From positions 109,501-173,500 of the forward strand of contig CAJNDS010000120.1 in assembly GCA_905221605.1 (NCBI GenBank): a stretch of 64,000 bases of DNA. Direction: 5' to 3'. The notes under the pieces were generated by a model, which had not been told where the DNA came from, ran no database searches, and saw nothing but the letters and a program-made list of their open reading frames with translations. The translations under genes were made by a program, and so were the position numbers. Shown here piece by piece: positions 1-10,471 of this stretch. Origin of the DNA: Symbiodinium natans (lineage: Eukaryota; Sar; Dinophyceae; Suessiales; Symbiodiniaceae). Each line of letters opens with the position of its first letter. Position 1 is the stretch's first letter.

Positions 1-284
1 CTGTTGGCGCACAAGACCTTGGCAAGCTCCGGCTTCTTGGCGCCGCCCTTCAGGGTGTCAGCGATGAAGATTTCCGCATTGTCTGGGATTGACTTGCCCT
101 TCTGCGTCTTTGTTCCGGCGCCGTTGATGCCACTGGTGGCTTTCGTGCTGTTTCCGCCGCAGAAGGAGGACTTGTCCAGCAACACCGTGCGGCCGCCCAG
201 CTCCACGACGGTGTTCGCGGCGGACATGCCAGCAAGGCCTCCGCCGACCACAATGACCTGGTTCGCTGGGAAGACGGCCGCCAT
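1..284 (-). CDS. FAD-dependent fumarate reductase (OSM1/FRD-like), N-terminal part
   Basis: The reading frame starts at the ATG at 284-282 and stays open to the window edge, giving 94 residues; the rest lies outside to the left. After nine residues comes a Rossmann FAD-binding motif, VIVVGGGLAGMSAA, then a Val-Leu-Leu-Asp-Lys strand end and the block FCGGNSTKATSGINGAGT, typical of the flavoprotein subunit of soluble fumarate reductases (yeast Frd1/Osm1, trypanosomatid NADH-dependent FRD). The family reduces fumarate to succinate with FAD as cofactor, often to reoxidise NADH or FADH2 under low oxygen. No obvious targeting peptide precedes the motif if this ATG is used. The frame is open upstream but has no nearby Met, so this start is preferred. 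The catalytic domain is not in the window, so the electron donor and location cannot be judged. Confidence 0.85.
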   Translation of the reverse strand, partial: MAAVFPANQVIVVGGGLAGMSAANTVVELGGRTVLLDKSSFCGGNSTKATSGINGAGTKTQKGKSIPDNAEIFIADTLKGGAKKPELAKVLCAN

Positions 285-1190
285 GGCTTTTCGAACTTCG
301 GACTGCGCTCTCTGCTTGTAAAACCCCCTGGTGGGCCTTGAGCAAACGTGGCTGTTTACATTGTGTTGCTTGTTTGTTGCGTCAAGAAGCTCTCTAACAA
401 ACTCTCTTTTTAGTACTCTGTTCTCTCTTTTCTTTCTCTTTTTCTTTCGCAGGGGTCTGCGTCGAGTGAAGCCTCCAACCTGCGAGCGAGATCTGCAAGT
501 CCATACGTAAACTGGTTGACCCCCCCCGCCCCTTTAGAGCATTTCAGCCGCTCACGTTCTTCTTCTGCCTAGTTGGTGTCTTCCTCTCGCACGCTCTCTC
601 TTCTCCTTCTCCTTCTCCTGCTCCTTCTCCTCCTTCTTCTTCTGCGCGCTTGAGAGGACCCCTTTCTTTCTTTCTTTCTTGGGGGCGTGGGGCCCTTACG
701 CGCGGGAGGCCCCCTTACGGGCGGGCCGTAAGGCCCCTTACGGGGGGGAAGGCTTAGAGGGGGAAGGCCCTTACAGGCCGTACGGCCACTTACCCCAAGA
801 GCCACCAAAAGGCTTCAAAAGGCTTGAAAAGGCCCCCTAAAAAAGGGGGACCCCAAGACTTGCCCGTACCCGCAGTTAAAAATGCTATTTTTCAATATTG
901 AAATCGATGGTTTTTGGCCTGTGCGCCTGCCCGGTATTCGGGGATCTTCGGATTTTCTCGGGGAGATGAGGTCGGGCTTGGCGCTTTTTCCCCCCCTCTC
1001 GGTCCTCTCTCACTCTCTCTCTCTTCTTCTGCCCAGCGAAGAGGCCCCCCGAAGAGGACCCCGGCCACGCTGGCCCGCTGCTCTGTCCGAGGTGAAAGTT
1101 TCGGGCACCGTGCGTTGACGGCCCCCAAACAGTGGTTTGAAGCGTTTCGTTGCCTCTCACAGAAAAAACGAGGCACTACACGGGTCCCCC
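285..1190. other. Intergenic stretch with pyrimidine tracts and a GC-rich hairpin cluster
   Basis: This lies between the 5' end of the fumarate reductase gene and the 3' end of the acidic ORF, both on the minus strand, so it should hold the first gene's promoter and 5' UTR. I see CT-rich tracts at 420-450 and 585-660, and the GGCCCTTACGG repeat cluster at 690-790. No TATA-like element stands out. Reading frames here (for example 914-1348 plus) are compositional shadows. Confidence 0.5.
690..790. repeat. GGCCCTTACGG short repeat cluster with perfect hairpin
   Basis: The motif GGCCC(C)TTACGG or its reverse complement occurs about five times in 100 bases. At 714-732 CTTACGG and CCGTAAG form a perfect 7-bp stem around a GCGGG loop. 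Further copies follow at 733-742 and 767-785. It lies upstream of the fumarate reductase start, so a regulatory role is possible, but a degenerate GC-rich repeat is equally likely. Confidence 0.6.
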
Positions 1191-3062
1191 TCACTTATGT
1201 TGCTCCCCCAGGGAAGCATCGTCTTGGTCTTCATCGTCAGCGTGTGGCTCATCCGACTGTGTATCGGGGACCCCCTGACAGAGGCCCTCCGTCGGAAGGT
1301 TCCACGGAGCCCCTGGCCCCAAAGGTGACGTTGAGCTTGCCGGAGTAGAGGTCGAAGTAGCCAGCGTTGTGTTACACAGCCCCTCCTGGCCCCCTTGCGG
1401 AAGGTCCTCCAGTTGTGGGTCCTTCGGCGACGTTGAGCATGCCGGAGTAGAGGTCGAAATAGCCATCGTTGTGTCACACAGTCCCTCCTGGCCCCCTTGC
1501 GGAAGGTCCTCCAGTTGTGGGTCCTTCGGCTCCCCGTGGCGAGACGATGGCGGCATGGCACTCATCGAGGTCGAGGTCGGTGCAGCCCCCAAGGTGGCCT
1601 TCTGCCCCTCACGGAGCGCAGCCAGCCGTCTCCATTCCGTCACCTCCTGGAGGAAGTTGCCGTAGTTAAGGGTCTCCCCTCGCTTGAGCGGGCGATGTCC
1701 CGGTCGCAGGAGGCAGTTCGGCCACGGCCTGGCCCCCCTGCGGGGTCTTGTCGGTTGTGGCGGTCCCCCTGGTGGCGCCGTCCATATACTGTGTCTCCCA
1801 AGTTGTTCAGCTGGCTCCGGTTGTGGTCCCCCTTCTTCCAGCTCCAGGACCTCCTCGTCTGTGGTGTGGTTCTCATTCTCGTCCAGGTCCTCGTCGTTCT
1901 TCTGCTCAGCGTTCTCGTCATGCCCCTTGTCCTGGTCCTCCCGCTCGTGTTGGTCCTCCGGCTCGGGCTCCTCCTCCTCCTCCGTCAGGTTGAACATGCG
2001 TAGTTGGCCTCCCTCGTCTGTTCGTCTGCCATCTGGTGCTGCAGTCTCTGCCAGGCTCGACCCCATGGCGGCCCGGAGCCCCTCGAGGTACCCCTGCCAG
2101 ATGCGCACCACGGTCTCGGTGTCTTGCTGGACTAGCTCCGTCTTGGACCTTGCCCAAGTCGCCAGGATCTGGTATAGGAGGGTGAGGTGCGGCGTAGGCG
2201 CCTCCCCATCCTCTGCCATCAGCGGGTGCAGGTTGAGGATGTGGGTCAGGACCTCCCGGATGCTGTCCCCCTCAATTTCGAGGCCCCCCCCTGCCGCGGT
2301 GCCTTGCGACCATCTGTCAAAGGCCGCAGTAACGGCTTCAGCATGACGCTTGACCCCCTCTTCTTGTCGTCTTCCTGGTCTTAGTTGGCTCGGCCCCGGT
2401 TGCTCCTTCTCCACGTCCGCGAAGTAGTCGTCGATCGTTTTCTGGACCCATTCTTCGTGTAGTGCTCGGTCTTGTTCGAACTCTTCTTGTAGTGCTCGTT
2501 CTTCTTCTGTCTCGTTTTCGACTCTCCTCTGCTCCTCCAGGTCAACGTCGGCCCCCTCCTTGTCCATGTTCGTGGCCGCATTGGCGGGCGGCCCCCTGCA
2601 TTCTTCACGCGCGTCCTCTGTCTCCACCTCGCTCTTGCCGTCGCCATGGTCCGTGTGGTTCTCCGGGTCCCTGTCGCTCCTCTTTCTTTTTCTTCCTTGG
2701 ACCCAGGCCACCTCGTCTCCTTGCTGCGGGTCGTCGGCGACGTTGTGGAGGACGTAGAGCTTGCCTTCCCCCTCGTCGTCCTTGACGTCGCCGTGCTCAA
2801 GGTCCATCGTGTGCTGGAGGAGGGTCGCATGGTCTTGCTCTTCATTGTGTTCCCCCCGGGCTTGCTGGTGCAGGTTGTCCAGGAGGGTGTCGATGATGTC
2901 CTCAGCTTCCTCCACCAGGTCTGGTTGCCCCTCTGGTTCATGGCATTGTTCCTGTGTCTGTAACCCCGGAGTTTCGTCTGGTTCGCCAGCTTGGAGTGTG
3001 TGTCCGCTAGGTTGGGCTTCGTGGTCGGTCTCCCATGGCACATTGGCCTCTCCACCATCCAT
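1191..3062 (-). CDS. Hypothetical acidic protein, 623 aa, with C-terminal tandem repeats
   Basis: This is the longest credible ORF in the window. I take the ATG at 3062 (MDGGEANVP) as the start; an upstream in-frame ATG at 3155 would add 31 residues mostly encoded by a GA microsatellite (RERERERERE). The stop is the TGA at 1191-1193. The protein is rich in Glu, Asp and Gln, with charged runs such as TEEEEEPEPED and DENAEQKNDEDLDENEN. A helical, less charged region includes TLLYQILATWARSKTEL and VRIWQGYLEGLRAAM. There is a basic KRKR cluster near residue 125 and a basic Pro/Arg patch (PQPTRPRRGARPWP). Near the C-terminus two tandem copies of about 36 residues share KDPQLEDLPQGGQEGLC. There is no signal peptide or membrane segment. 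I recognise no domain. A nuclear or repeat-associated (retroelement gag-like) protein would fit, but this is a guess. Confidence 0.55.
   Translation of the reverse strand: MDGGEANVPWETDHEAQPSGHTLQAGEPDETPGLQTQEQCHEPEGQPDLVEEAEDIIDTLLDNLHQQARGEHNEEQDHATLLQHTMDLEHGDVKDDEGEGKLYVLHNVADDPQQGDEVAWVQGRKRKRSDRDPENHTDHGDGKSEVETEDAREECRGPPANAATNMDKEGADVDLEEQRRVENETEEERALQEEFEQDRALHEEWVQKTIDDYFADVEKEQPGPSQLRPGRRQEEGVKRHAEAVTAAFDRWSQGTAAGGGLEIEGDSIREVLTHILNLHPLMAEDGEAPTPHLTLLYQILATWARSKTELVQQDTETVVRIWQGYLEGLRAAMGSSLAETAAPDGRRTDEGGQLRMFNLTEEEEEPEPEDQHEREDQDKGHDENAEQKNDEDLDENENHTTDEEVLELEEGGPQPEPAEQLGRHSIWTAPPGGPPQPTRPRRGARPWPNCLLRPGHRPLKRGETLNYGNFLQEVTEWRRLAALREGQKATLGAAPTSTSMSAMPPSSRHGEPKDPQLEDLPQGGQEGLCDTTMAISTSTPACSTSPKDPQLEDLPQGGQEGLCNTTLATSTSTPASSTSPLGPGAPWNLPTEGLCQGVPDTQSDEPHADDEDQDDASLGEQHK
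1334..1545 (-). repeat. Two-copy in-frame tandem repeat of about 108 bp
   Basis: Two adjacent copies of about 108 bp encode the KDPQLEDLPQGGQEGLC repeat of the acidic ORF. The shared core on the plus strand includes CCTCCTGGCCCCCTTGCGG and GGTCCTCCAGTTGTGGGTCC, at 1382-1425 and again at 1486-1530. The unit length is a multiple of three and the copies differ mainly by small substitutions, which supports a maintained reading frame. Confidence 0.75.
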
Positions 3063-3101
<39 letters not shown>

Positions 3102-3206
3102 CCACACGCATAACCCCCCCGGAGGGAGGCTGCCCCAAGGGGCGCGCCCGGCCAAGGTCTGTTGGAGAGGACTCTCTCTCTCTCCCTCTCTCGCTCTCTC
3201 GCTCTA
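3063..3206. repeat. CT/GA microsatellites upstream of the acidic ORF
   Basis: An uninterrupted (CT)n run at about 3064-3100 and a second interrupted CT-rich run at 3171-3206 lie directly 5' of the ATG chosen for the acidic ORF. On the transcribed strand they are GA repeats, so they would fall in its 5' UTR or promoter. Reading frames here encode Arg-Glu repeats and are not treated as protein. Confidence 0.85.
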
Positions 3207-6200
3207 GCACGCCGGAGCGACCTCACCCGAGCCACCAAAGAAACGACTCTTGCGAGGACTGGGCTGGCACATCGCACTAGGGCTGCCAGGGCAAGTTGTC
3301 CATGATGTGAATAGTGTTCGGGGTGCTTCCTGGACAGCCATGTAGAATTGCCATCGTGATGCCAATCGTTACTAATCTTATGCGGGGTTCCTAAACCTGC
3401 CAACAAGCTCCAGCATTTGGCCTCAGCTGCTTTGATAAAGTAGGCATGTGTGCCTCATCGCATGCACTGCTGCAAGCCAAGAGCATCCGTAGGGGCAGGG
3501 GGATTGTCGAAAGTTCTGAAACCTGCCTCTGGCATGTTGTAACAGATTGCTTGTCAATAACACGAAGCACCATGAAGCACACCATGAAGCATCACTACGC
3601 CTCACTTACGAAGCGGTTGCAATGCTTCGGGAGACTCCCCGAAGGCCCATGAGCAATGCAAGGCAACCTGGTGGAGCATTTGGCCTTCGGCGGAAGCTCG
3701 ACTTGGCTGCCAGAGCTCTGGATCTACTCGCCAACGACGGGCATAAAATGATGGAATCAAACTGTGCAAGCGCGCTGCAGAATCGTATGATCTGACTGAG
3801 ATTTAAGAGCAGGCAGCATTGCTGGTGATATGTTGTGATGGAGAACTGATGGGAAACGATGTCGAACATGTCGCTGTCGGTCATCCAGCGCTGGTTTGTT
3901 GCACTTCTTCGTCAGAGAAGTGACGCCTTTCTGCCAACCCAAACGCACCAGTGCCCACCAGTCCCCGCACATGTTGATAAGAAGGGCAGTCCCGCATCCA
4001 CACGATTGAGCGACATGAGTGACTTCTTGTGGACATAGGTCATCCGCGGCGTGAAGGTTAATCGTGGCCAAACCGTGGCACAGCTGGTCAAGAATGAGAA
4101 CTGGATGAGAGGAAAGACATCCATGGCTTTGGAGGCTTTCGGGGCCCTGAAAGAACCATGCAGACCCAATCAGACTTCATGCTGCAGCATGGGCACAGCT
4201 CCCTCGAACCCCTCGGACGCGCATATTTGGTCAGCATGTCTCGTCTAATCCAGGCCACGCCATAGCCTTGTAGAGCTACCTGGGATGCCTGCAGCTGAGG
4301 CACCGGGCCTGCACGAAAGGCATCTAAGGCAAGCAAGTGTATAATTATTCTGCATTCTGCATAGCGTAGCCAGCTTGAAAAGGACCATGAATTGGGAACT
4401 TGCCACTGGGAGGATATGGAACCAAACTCGTGCACAGGGTGCAGGGTGCGCGGGGCTCAAAGAGGCAGGCGAGCCCAAACCGCTCTCGCGCGCGAGGGCG
4501 TCGGGAACTGTCTGACCTATGAGTGCTTTGAGCAAGAACTAATGTTCCGAATTCCGAGGCTCAATCAAATCGGGCCATTCAAGAAGGTGAGATGCGTCAG
4601 GTTGCTTGTTCTGGGCAGCTTCCTTGTGGAGGTGTTGGGTCCCAGTACTTTAGTCTTGGAGTTGCTTTCAAACTCCTTTAGCCCATGCATGTATCGCATC
4701 TCATCTTAAACAGTTGTTTTTTACACACAGCAGCCGCAGCTGGCACCTTGAGTTCGCAACAAAGAAGGCAGGCAGATTATCTGCTTGCCACGCAGGCTGC
4801 TCAGATTCGCAGTCACGTGGCTCGAGAGTCCGATCACGCGAAGCCTGGACCTGTCCACTGCCGTGCGCTGCGCTTTCTGCAAGGATGTGCGGGCGCTTTG
4901 AACTCCGAAGCCTGAAACTGCCACTGCCGGAAAATCCTAACGGCCTTAATAAAGCCCCAAAATCCCTAAAATCCTAGAACCCCCTGAGGTCATGGCCAAA
5001 CCCGTTCAGCTTGGACCTGGGCCCCAAAGTCGCGAGTTGCAGGGCAGCCCCTTCCGTTTCTAGGGCTTTGAGTTGAAAGTTAGCAGGTATAGTGGCGTAT
5101 AGCGGGCAACCAAGTTCAGTGGAAGACGCACAAAGGGGCTACAACTCTACGTTTCATTCAGTACATTCTGATGTGAACGCAACGCCACATGTCGGAGCGC
5201 TTCCGAAAACGCCTGTGCCATGCGGGCTTATCTTGACCGTCTACTTGCCGCTCGTGTCCCAGTTGTCAACCAGAGCAACCCGCAAGCTACCGTGACTGTC
5301 ACACCTCGCCCGTGCAGAACACTCATCGATCGAGGCTTTTGCTGCAAGCCGCCATACGACCCATAGACCTGAGTGCTCTGAATCAGTGCCTCACTGTCAA
5401 GCCTGTGTGCCCGCAGATTCGGGCGTGCCGCATGTGGGATATGTACCGAACCAGCACACAGGCAGCACGGGAATGAGCTTCTGGACAATCTGACAAAAGC
5501 CACCAAAGCAGCCGTCCCATGCTTGACTCTCTGAGTGGTGGGCATTGCCCATCATGCTTCTGGAAAGAAAGTCGTCCTTCCCATGGGTGGTTGTCAAAAT
5601 TATGGTCACCTTTTGGATCCCTATTGTAATACAGCACCTAATATTAAGGATAATGTTGACAACCACCCACATGAGTGTGCTGTGTACTGTGCACTGCCGC
5701 TAAAGCAACAAGCTGCCTGAGTTGGGACGCCCATCACCGTATTGGACCTGAGTTCGCTGGTGCCATCATGCTAAACATCTTCTCTAGAGTCCAGATGAGT
5801 AAGGTATGATATCTGATTAGGTATGCCCAGGTGTTAGCTCGTGGCTGGTGAGATTCAAGCTGAATCCGCAAACACTCTGAGTCTTGGCCGCCAGGCATCG
5901 TCTGAGACAGGAGATCCTCGATGCAAGCCACAACTTATCGAGTCATGGATGTCAGATGCCATCATGAAATTATCATGCAAGCGCCTGCATCTGATGCGTA
6001 GTGTCAGTATGTCAGGTCAGGTGCTAAGCTAAACTACACTTGGAGGTGGGGGTGGGGGACTTCGATGGCAGCTCGATGAGCTCTCCTGCGGAATGCCACG
6101 CATGCTGGCTGCCAGCATGTCCTCTGGCACATCTACATCTGTGGGCTGCCAGGTTTTGAGTCTTACGAGCCAGCTCGGAATGTGGGACTTTAATCCTCAT

Positions 6201-9200
6201 CTGCTGCACAGGCGCCATACCCCATTGCATCGCTTTTCGCGGGCAGCAGCATCTCAATGAAACTACTCAAGCATCTGAAAGTGGAGTCCTTCGAAAGTAC
6301 TGAGAGTACTATACTACCCAAGGACCTCGGGGGAAGCTCTTTGATGTGTCCATATGAGGCCCTCCTGTGGAACTCCCTGCATAGTGCTGGCGATCATGTC
6401 CTGCAGCAAATTGCCATAGCTGAGTTTTCTCTTTAAGATCGCCAGCAGAGTTGCAGTCGAGGTAACCGCAATGCACCGGCACCGATCACCCGTCCTGCTT
6501 GGACAAGGAGGTCGCTTGCCTAGGCCTTGGCTCTCTTCATCAACCCTGCCTATTAAAAGCCTGTAGTTCGAAGGGCAGAACAGAAGCTGGCCAGCAATGG
6601 AATCTGCCTACTTCGCTACCAACCGTCAATCAACGTGATGATCAGGGTAAGTAGGTCAGAGCGACTTGCAAAGAGGTGCCGTGCAAGTCTGCAGATTGCT
6701 CGTGGACCTTTGGTATAGGTTCTGACGTTCCACAATACAGCAGCAGTAACCAGGTATGTCCATAGCCACAACCGGAGTTGATGTTGCGAAAGGGCCCAGC
6801 GTATCGCAATCTTTCCTGAGGTCGTGGCGCGGCTGTTGGCCGATCGAAGACGGCGCGCTCGACCGACTTGACCTTTGTGGGGACAGGCATTGCTCCATGG
6901 CGTTCTCAGCAGGTTCGGGAGCCCTCGGGTCCAAGAAGCCCTTGAATGTGCGGCTGAAGGACGACCTTTTCTAAGGTCTCGCAAACGTCTTTCGCGTCCA
7001 TGGTCTGAAACAGCTTTGGCCTTGGCCAAGGGGAAGCTTGAACATAAATTAAGTCTGACTGAGCGAGTCATGAGTTAGCGCAAATGTAGCCAGGCCATAC
7101 AGTCCGTGGCATGGCATCCCTGAAGATTGGCGGTTGTCTTTTCTTCGCCTCTTGTGTACGCCTTTGCATAGATATATGTCACGGCAGTCCTGCGCCAGAG
7201 GCTGCTCTGAGGGTCCAGCGCTGCATGCATGAGGACCACAGCCGCTGCATCTCGGATTGGTCGAAGCTCCTGACATGGAAAAGAAAGAGCATGCAGCGGA
7301 CACAATTGGAACTGAGAATGGGCTGACAAATACGATCCTTGCACGCCCATGCAAGGTCCGAGCGAAGTCCAAGCTCCAACAACATGAGGAACGCCGGCCA
7401 AGGATGCACTCCCCTGTGGCTCATTTGCGACGTCCTGATTCTCGAAGTGCTCCTTCTGCGAACAAAGTTGGAAGACCTGCACAAAATGTGGACAACAAAA
7501 CAACAGAGTCGGGGTCCGTACTCAAAGCATCTCTCGCCTGAAAAGCCCACATGGGATTGCTGACTGGCAGCAGCACATAGAGAGAGTGCCTTGGGGCAGT
7601 GAGCCCTGAGACGCTGACACTGGCACTCATGACTCACACTCAAGCTCATGCCCAGCTCGTCGTGATGGTGCGGGGCAGGCACATGGCCAGGCGCAGCAGG
7701 GGCTCCGGGAGCCGAAAGAGGAGCACGGCGAACAGCAGCTCGAAGCACCTCTTGTGAACTGTGTTGTTAGGGCGGGAGATATGGCTGGCGGCGACTGCGC
7801 AGCATCAGCACAGACATGCGCACACCATCTTATGGCATCTGCATGCTGGTGGACGGGGCCTTGCAACATCGTGCAGATAGGTGCACTGCTCTTGAAGAAT
7901 CGTGCCTGCTGGCATTGCTGGAGAAATCTGCGCGTCACAACAACTGTCAGTTTGTTGGCCATGAAACTGAAGGTTCGCTATGTCAAGGCACCCAATTACA
8001 ATGGCATCCGATAATAAAACACCGAACTAGAAGTTAGAAAAGTACATCAGAACGAATATACATACATGTTTCACAGATGCGCTTAGTTACGTATACCCGT
8101 CTTCTTCTGATGGCAGACCACGTCCCGTCTGCCTTGATAGATGAACTGGAGGATGCTTCGCCAGACCTGGCAATCCCACATGAGCTTCCAGTGCAACATA
8201 CCCAGCGCACAAACTCAGCTGTTAAGAGTCGTGATTTTAAACTTAAGAGATATGAGATACGAAAAAGGGAAACATTGCAAATGACATGGGCTCCTCAAAA
8301 CAGTAGCTTGGCTAGAGTTCGTGAATCGCAACCAAGTGAAAGGTCAAACTAAGTCGCAAAAAAGGTGGAAACATGGCAAGAGTAGCAAGGGCTCCTTATT
8401 GCTGTGACTTGACGAGCGTTCCTGAATAGCAGCCGAGTAAGTAGTTGTGCCCCAGTTCCAGAACTGCACTCCAGTTCCCACCTGCCTCCTGGGAAATGCG
8501 TTCATCGACGCGGACGACCGCCGCACGGATTTTCTCCTAGTCGGCAAACTGCCGCAAAATGAAGCAGGCATGGACAGTGGAGTTCCTATGATCAGCAAGG
8601 TCAAAGACCTTTGGCAGATCTCAGTCTCTGGCCTTAGGCAGCTCCGTCAATGGCAAGGTCTCCAGCATCTGCGCAGAGAATCGAGAGAAGTGATTTTCCA
8701 TACGTTTGTCTTCAGGTGCAGCAGCTCTGATGCTGGAAGGCACGAAGCACGTGGTAGCACTGTCAGCCATCGGCAACTCTGAATCTTTCAGCTGCGCGAC
8801 GATTGCAGCATTTCATTCTTAGAGTGTTACGCCTTAAAGGTTTGTATCAATAGCCCTCGCATTGCAGAATCTTGAGCCGACCGCTTTATCACCAAGGGCC
8901 TTGCCTCATAGAGTTTCGGGCTCTGTGCCACGACGACCTCAGAGTGGCCCGACTGCGAATTCACACAGTGGGCTTGGGAGTGGCTCTGGGCAGAGAGGCC
9001 TGATGAGGCCCCGGAGTCATCCGAGGCTGGCTTTTTCGGCTGGCAAGCTCACTAAGCTCACTAAGCTCACTCCCCCACATCCCTCGGACCTCTCCCAGTT
9101 TCAATCTGACGCCGATCGGGGGCATAGGGGCTTGTCGGCCTACACTCGCCAATAACGATAGGGCTCAGGCAAACTGAAAGGATCCGGCTCAACACTCTGC

Positions 9201-9693
9201 AGGATGTGAATGCAGGCGTTTGCACTTCAAGTCTCACAAGGAAACCTTGAAGGCGCTCAGCGCGATGTGAATGCATCACTTACGACTTACACATACTTAC
9301 GTTCTACCTCACTTCATCTGCTCGTAGAACTCTTCTTCGTCGGAATCATCTTCGGCTCCTGGCTGGGTCCAAGCTTCAAGCTTGCAAACCAGCCCCTTAC
9401 CGAGCCTCACTGTGCCACACCCATCCCATCCCATCCCATCCACTCTGCCCACTTTCGGTGCAGTGCGGTCCTGAGCTATCCTCGTGGAAAGGAGCCTTCT
9501 GCGTCAACATGTCAAAGATCCTGGGGCAAAGCTGAACTGCCGCCACTTTTGTTCCAGGCTATCTCACAAACAGGAACATCCACGAACGGAGTCCATTGAA
9601 CTACTGTCTACCATGAATGCCAGCCAAGCATCATGTTGATGTGAGGAACCCACACCTTGTGCTTGATCGGTAAGTCCTGGGCGCAGGGGCAGT
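3207..9693. other. Unique sequence without a resolved gene
   Basis: About 6.5 kb of mixed composition. Several minus-strand stretches look weakly coding, for example near 3910-4035 (TALLINMCGDWWALVRLGW), but competing frames look equally good and I found no consistent splice chain. A 10-11 bp tandem triplicate (GCTCACTAA-type) lies at 9048-9072 and a CATCC pentamer run at 9421-9441. No RNA gene was recognised. Confidence 0.4.
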
Positions 9694-9695
9694 CC

Positions 9696-9782
9696 AAACC
9701 CTAAACCCTAAACCCTAAACCCTAAACCCTATAAACCCTAAACCCTAAACCCTAAACCCTAAACCCTAAACCCTAAACCCTA
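9696..9782 (+). repeat. Interstitial telomeric repeat (CCCTAAA)n
   Basis: About twelve near-perfect CCCTAAA heptamers (TTTAGGG on the other strand), with one interruption where a TA is inserted (CCCTATAAACCC) near 9729. This is the Arabidopsis-type telomere unit, also used by several alveolates including dinoflagellates. It is flanked by unique sequence on both sides, so it is not a chromosome end in this assembly. Confidence 0.92.
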
Positions 9783-9890
9783 GCATGCGAACTATCCATA
9801 CGCACTCGGCATCGCGGAGGGGCTTGCAAGTTCCAAGCTTATCGATTCTCCAGTTGCCGCCATGGCGCTTTCTTTCCAGCAATGACATAC

Positions 9891-10040
9891 CTCAAGGCAA
9901 AGTTTCCTAACTTGAGCTCGTTCCGAACATCCCTAAACTGCCCTAAGCAAGCCTGAACCTTCAACAAAGCTTTGCCCGGACCCGCCGGGAGATCTGGGAC
10001 ACTTTGTGAGCCATGGCACGGTTTTTGGTGGAGCATCAGG
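9891..10040 (-). CDS. Weak exon candidate ending at a GTATGT donor
   Basis: On the minus strand a coding-like stretch reads through VPDLPAGPGKALLKVQA and LGQFRDVRNELKLGNFALR and stops at a good donor, TTGAG|GTATGT, at 9891/9890. A competing frame from an acceptor near 10050 (IPRPDAPPKTVPWLTKC) also looks plausible, so the frame is unresolved. It sits just left of another minus-strand exon candidate at 10.4 kb and could belong to the same gene. Confidence 0.22.
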
Positions 10041-10371
10041 CCTTGGAATCTGAAGCAATCCTAGAGAACACACGCGCACGCGCACACATCATGTGCCTTG
10101 TACTCTAAGACTCCGCATTAGAACACACTCCCCCCAACCCCCAAAAAAAACGTAAAGGGGGACCCTAATTTGGAGCACCTACGATTGGGGCGTCGATGCT
10201 TCACTGTTCAGCCAGCAGCACGCTGGCCTTGTTGGTATTCACGTGCACCTTGCTGCAGCAGCTTGATAGTGAAGTCCTTCCGGCAAAAGCGTCGACCGCA
10301 CCTTCCTATCAACTTTCCTAGTCACGACTATGTGTGCATGTCTCATGCCTGACCCCCTAACAGCTCTGCAC

Positions 10372-10471
10372 CTGAGGTGGTCCTGCTGGATTTTGGTGCG
10401 CGTGAGGGCCTTCACCGGCATCAGGCCCACGTAGGCGGCGGCCTCCATAAGAACACGTGGGACGAAGCGGC
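10372..10471 (-). CDS. Exon candidate, unrecognised protein
   Basis: A 100-nt open stretch is bounded by an acceptor (CCAAGTCAG|GCC at 10472/10471) and a donor (CACCTCAG|GTGCAG at 10372/10371). It encodes RFVPRVLMEAAAYVGLMPVK and continues ALTRTKIQQDHLR. Its length equals two partial codons plus 32 whole codons. Downstream on the same strand, 10213-10310, another coding-like end (KVHVNTNKASVLLAEQ then TGA) may be its 3' exon, but the phase did not join cleanly from this donor. The family is not recognised. Confidence 0.35.

Noticed and set aside
2381-3406. 341-codon minus-strand ORF overlapping the acidic ORF
   Set aside because: It is a shadow in another frame, full of Arg/Thr/Ser from the complementary codon positions and the GA microsatellite.
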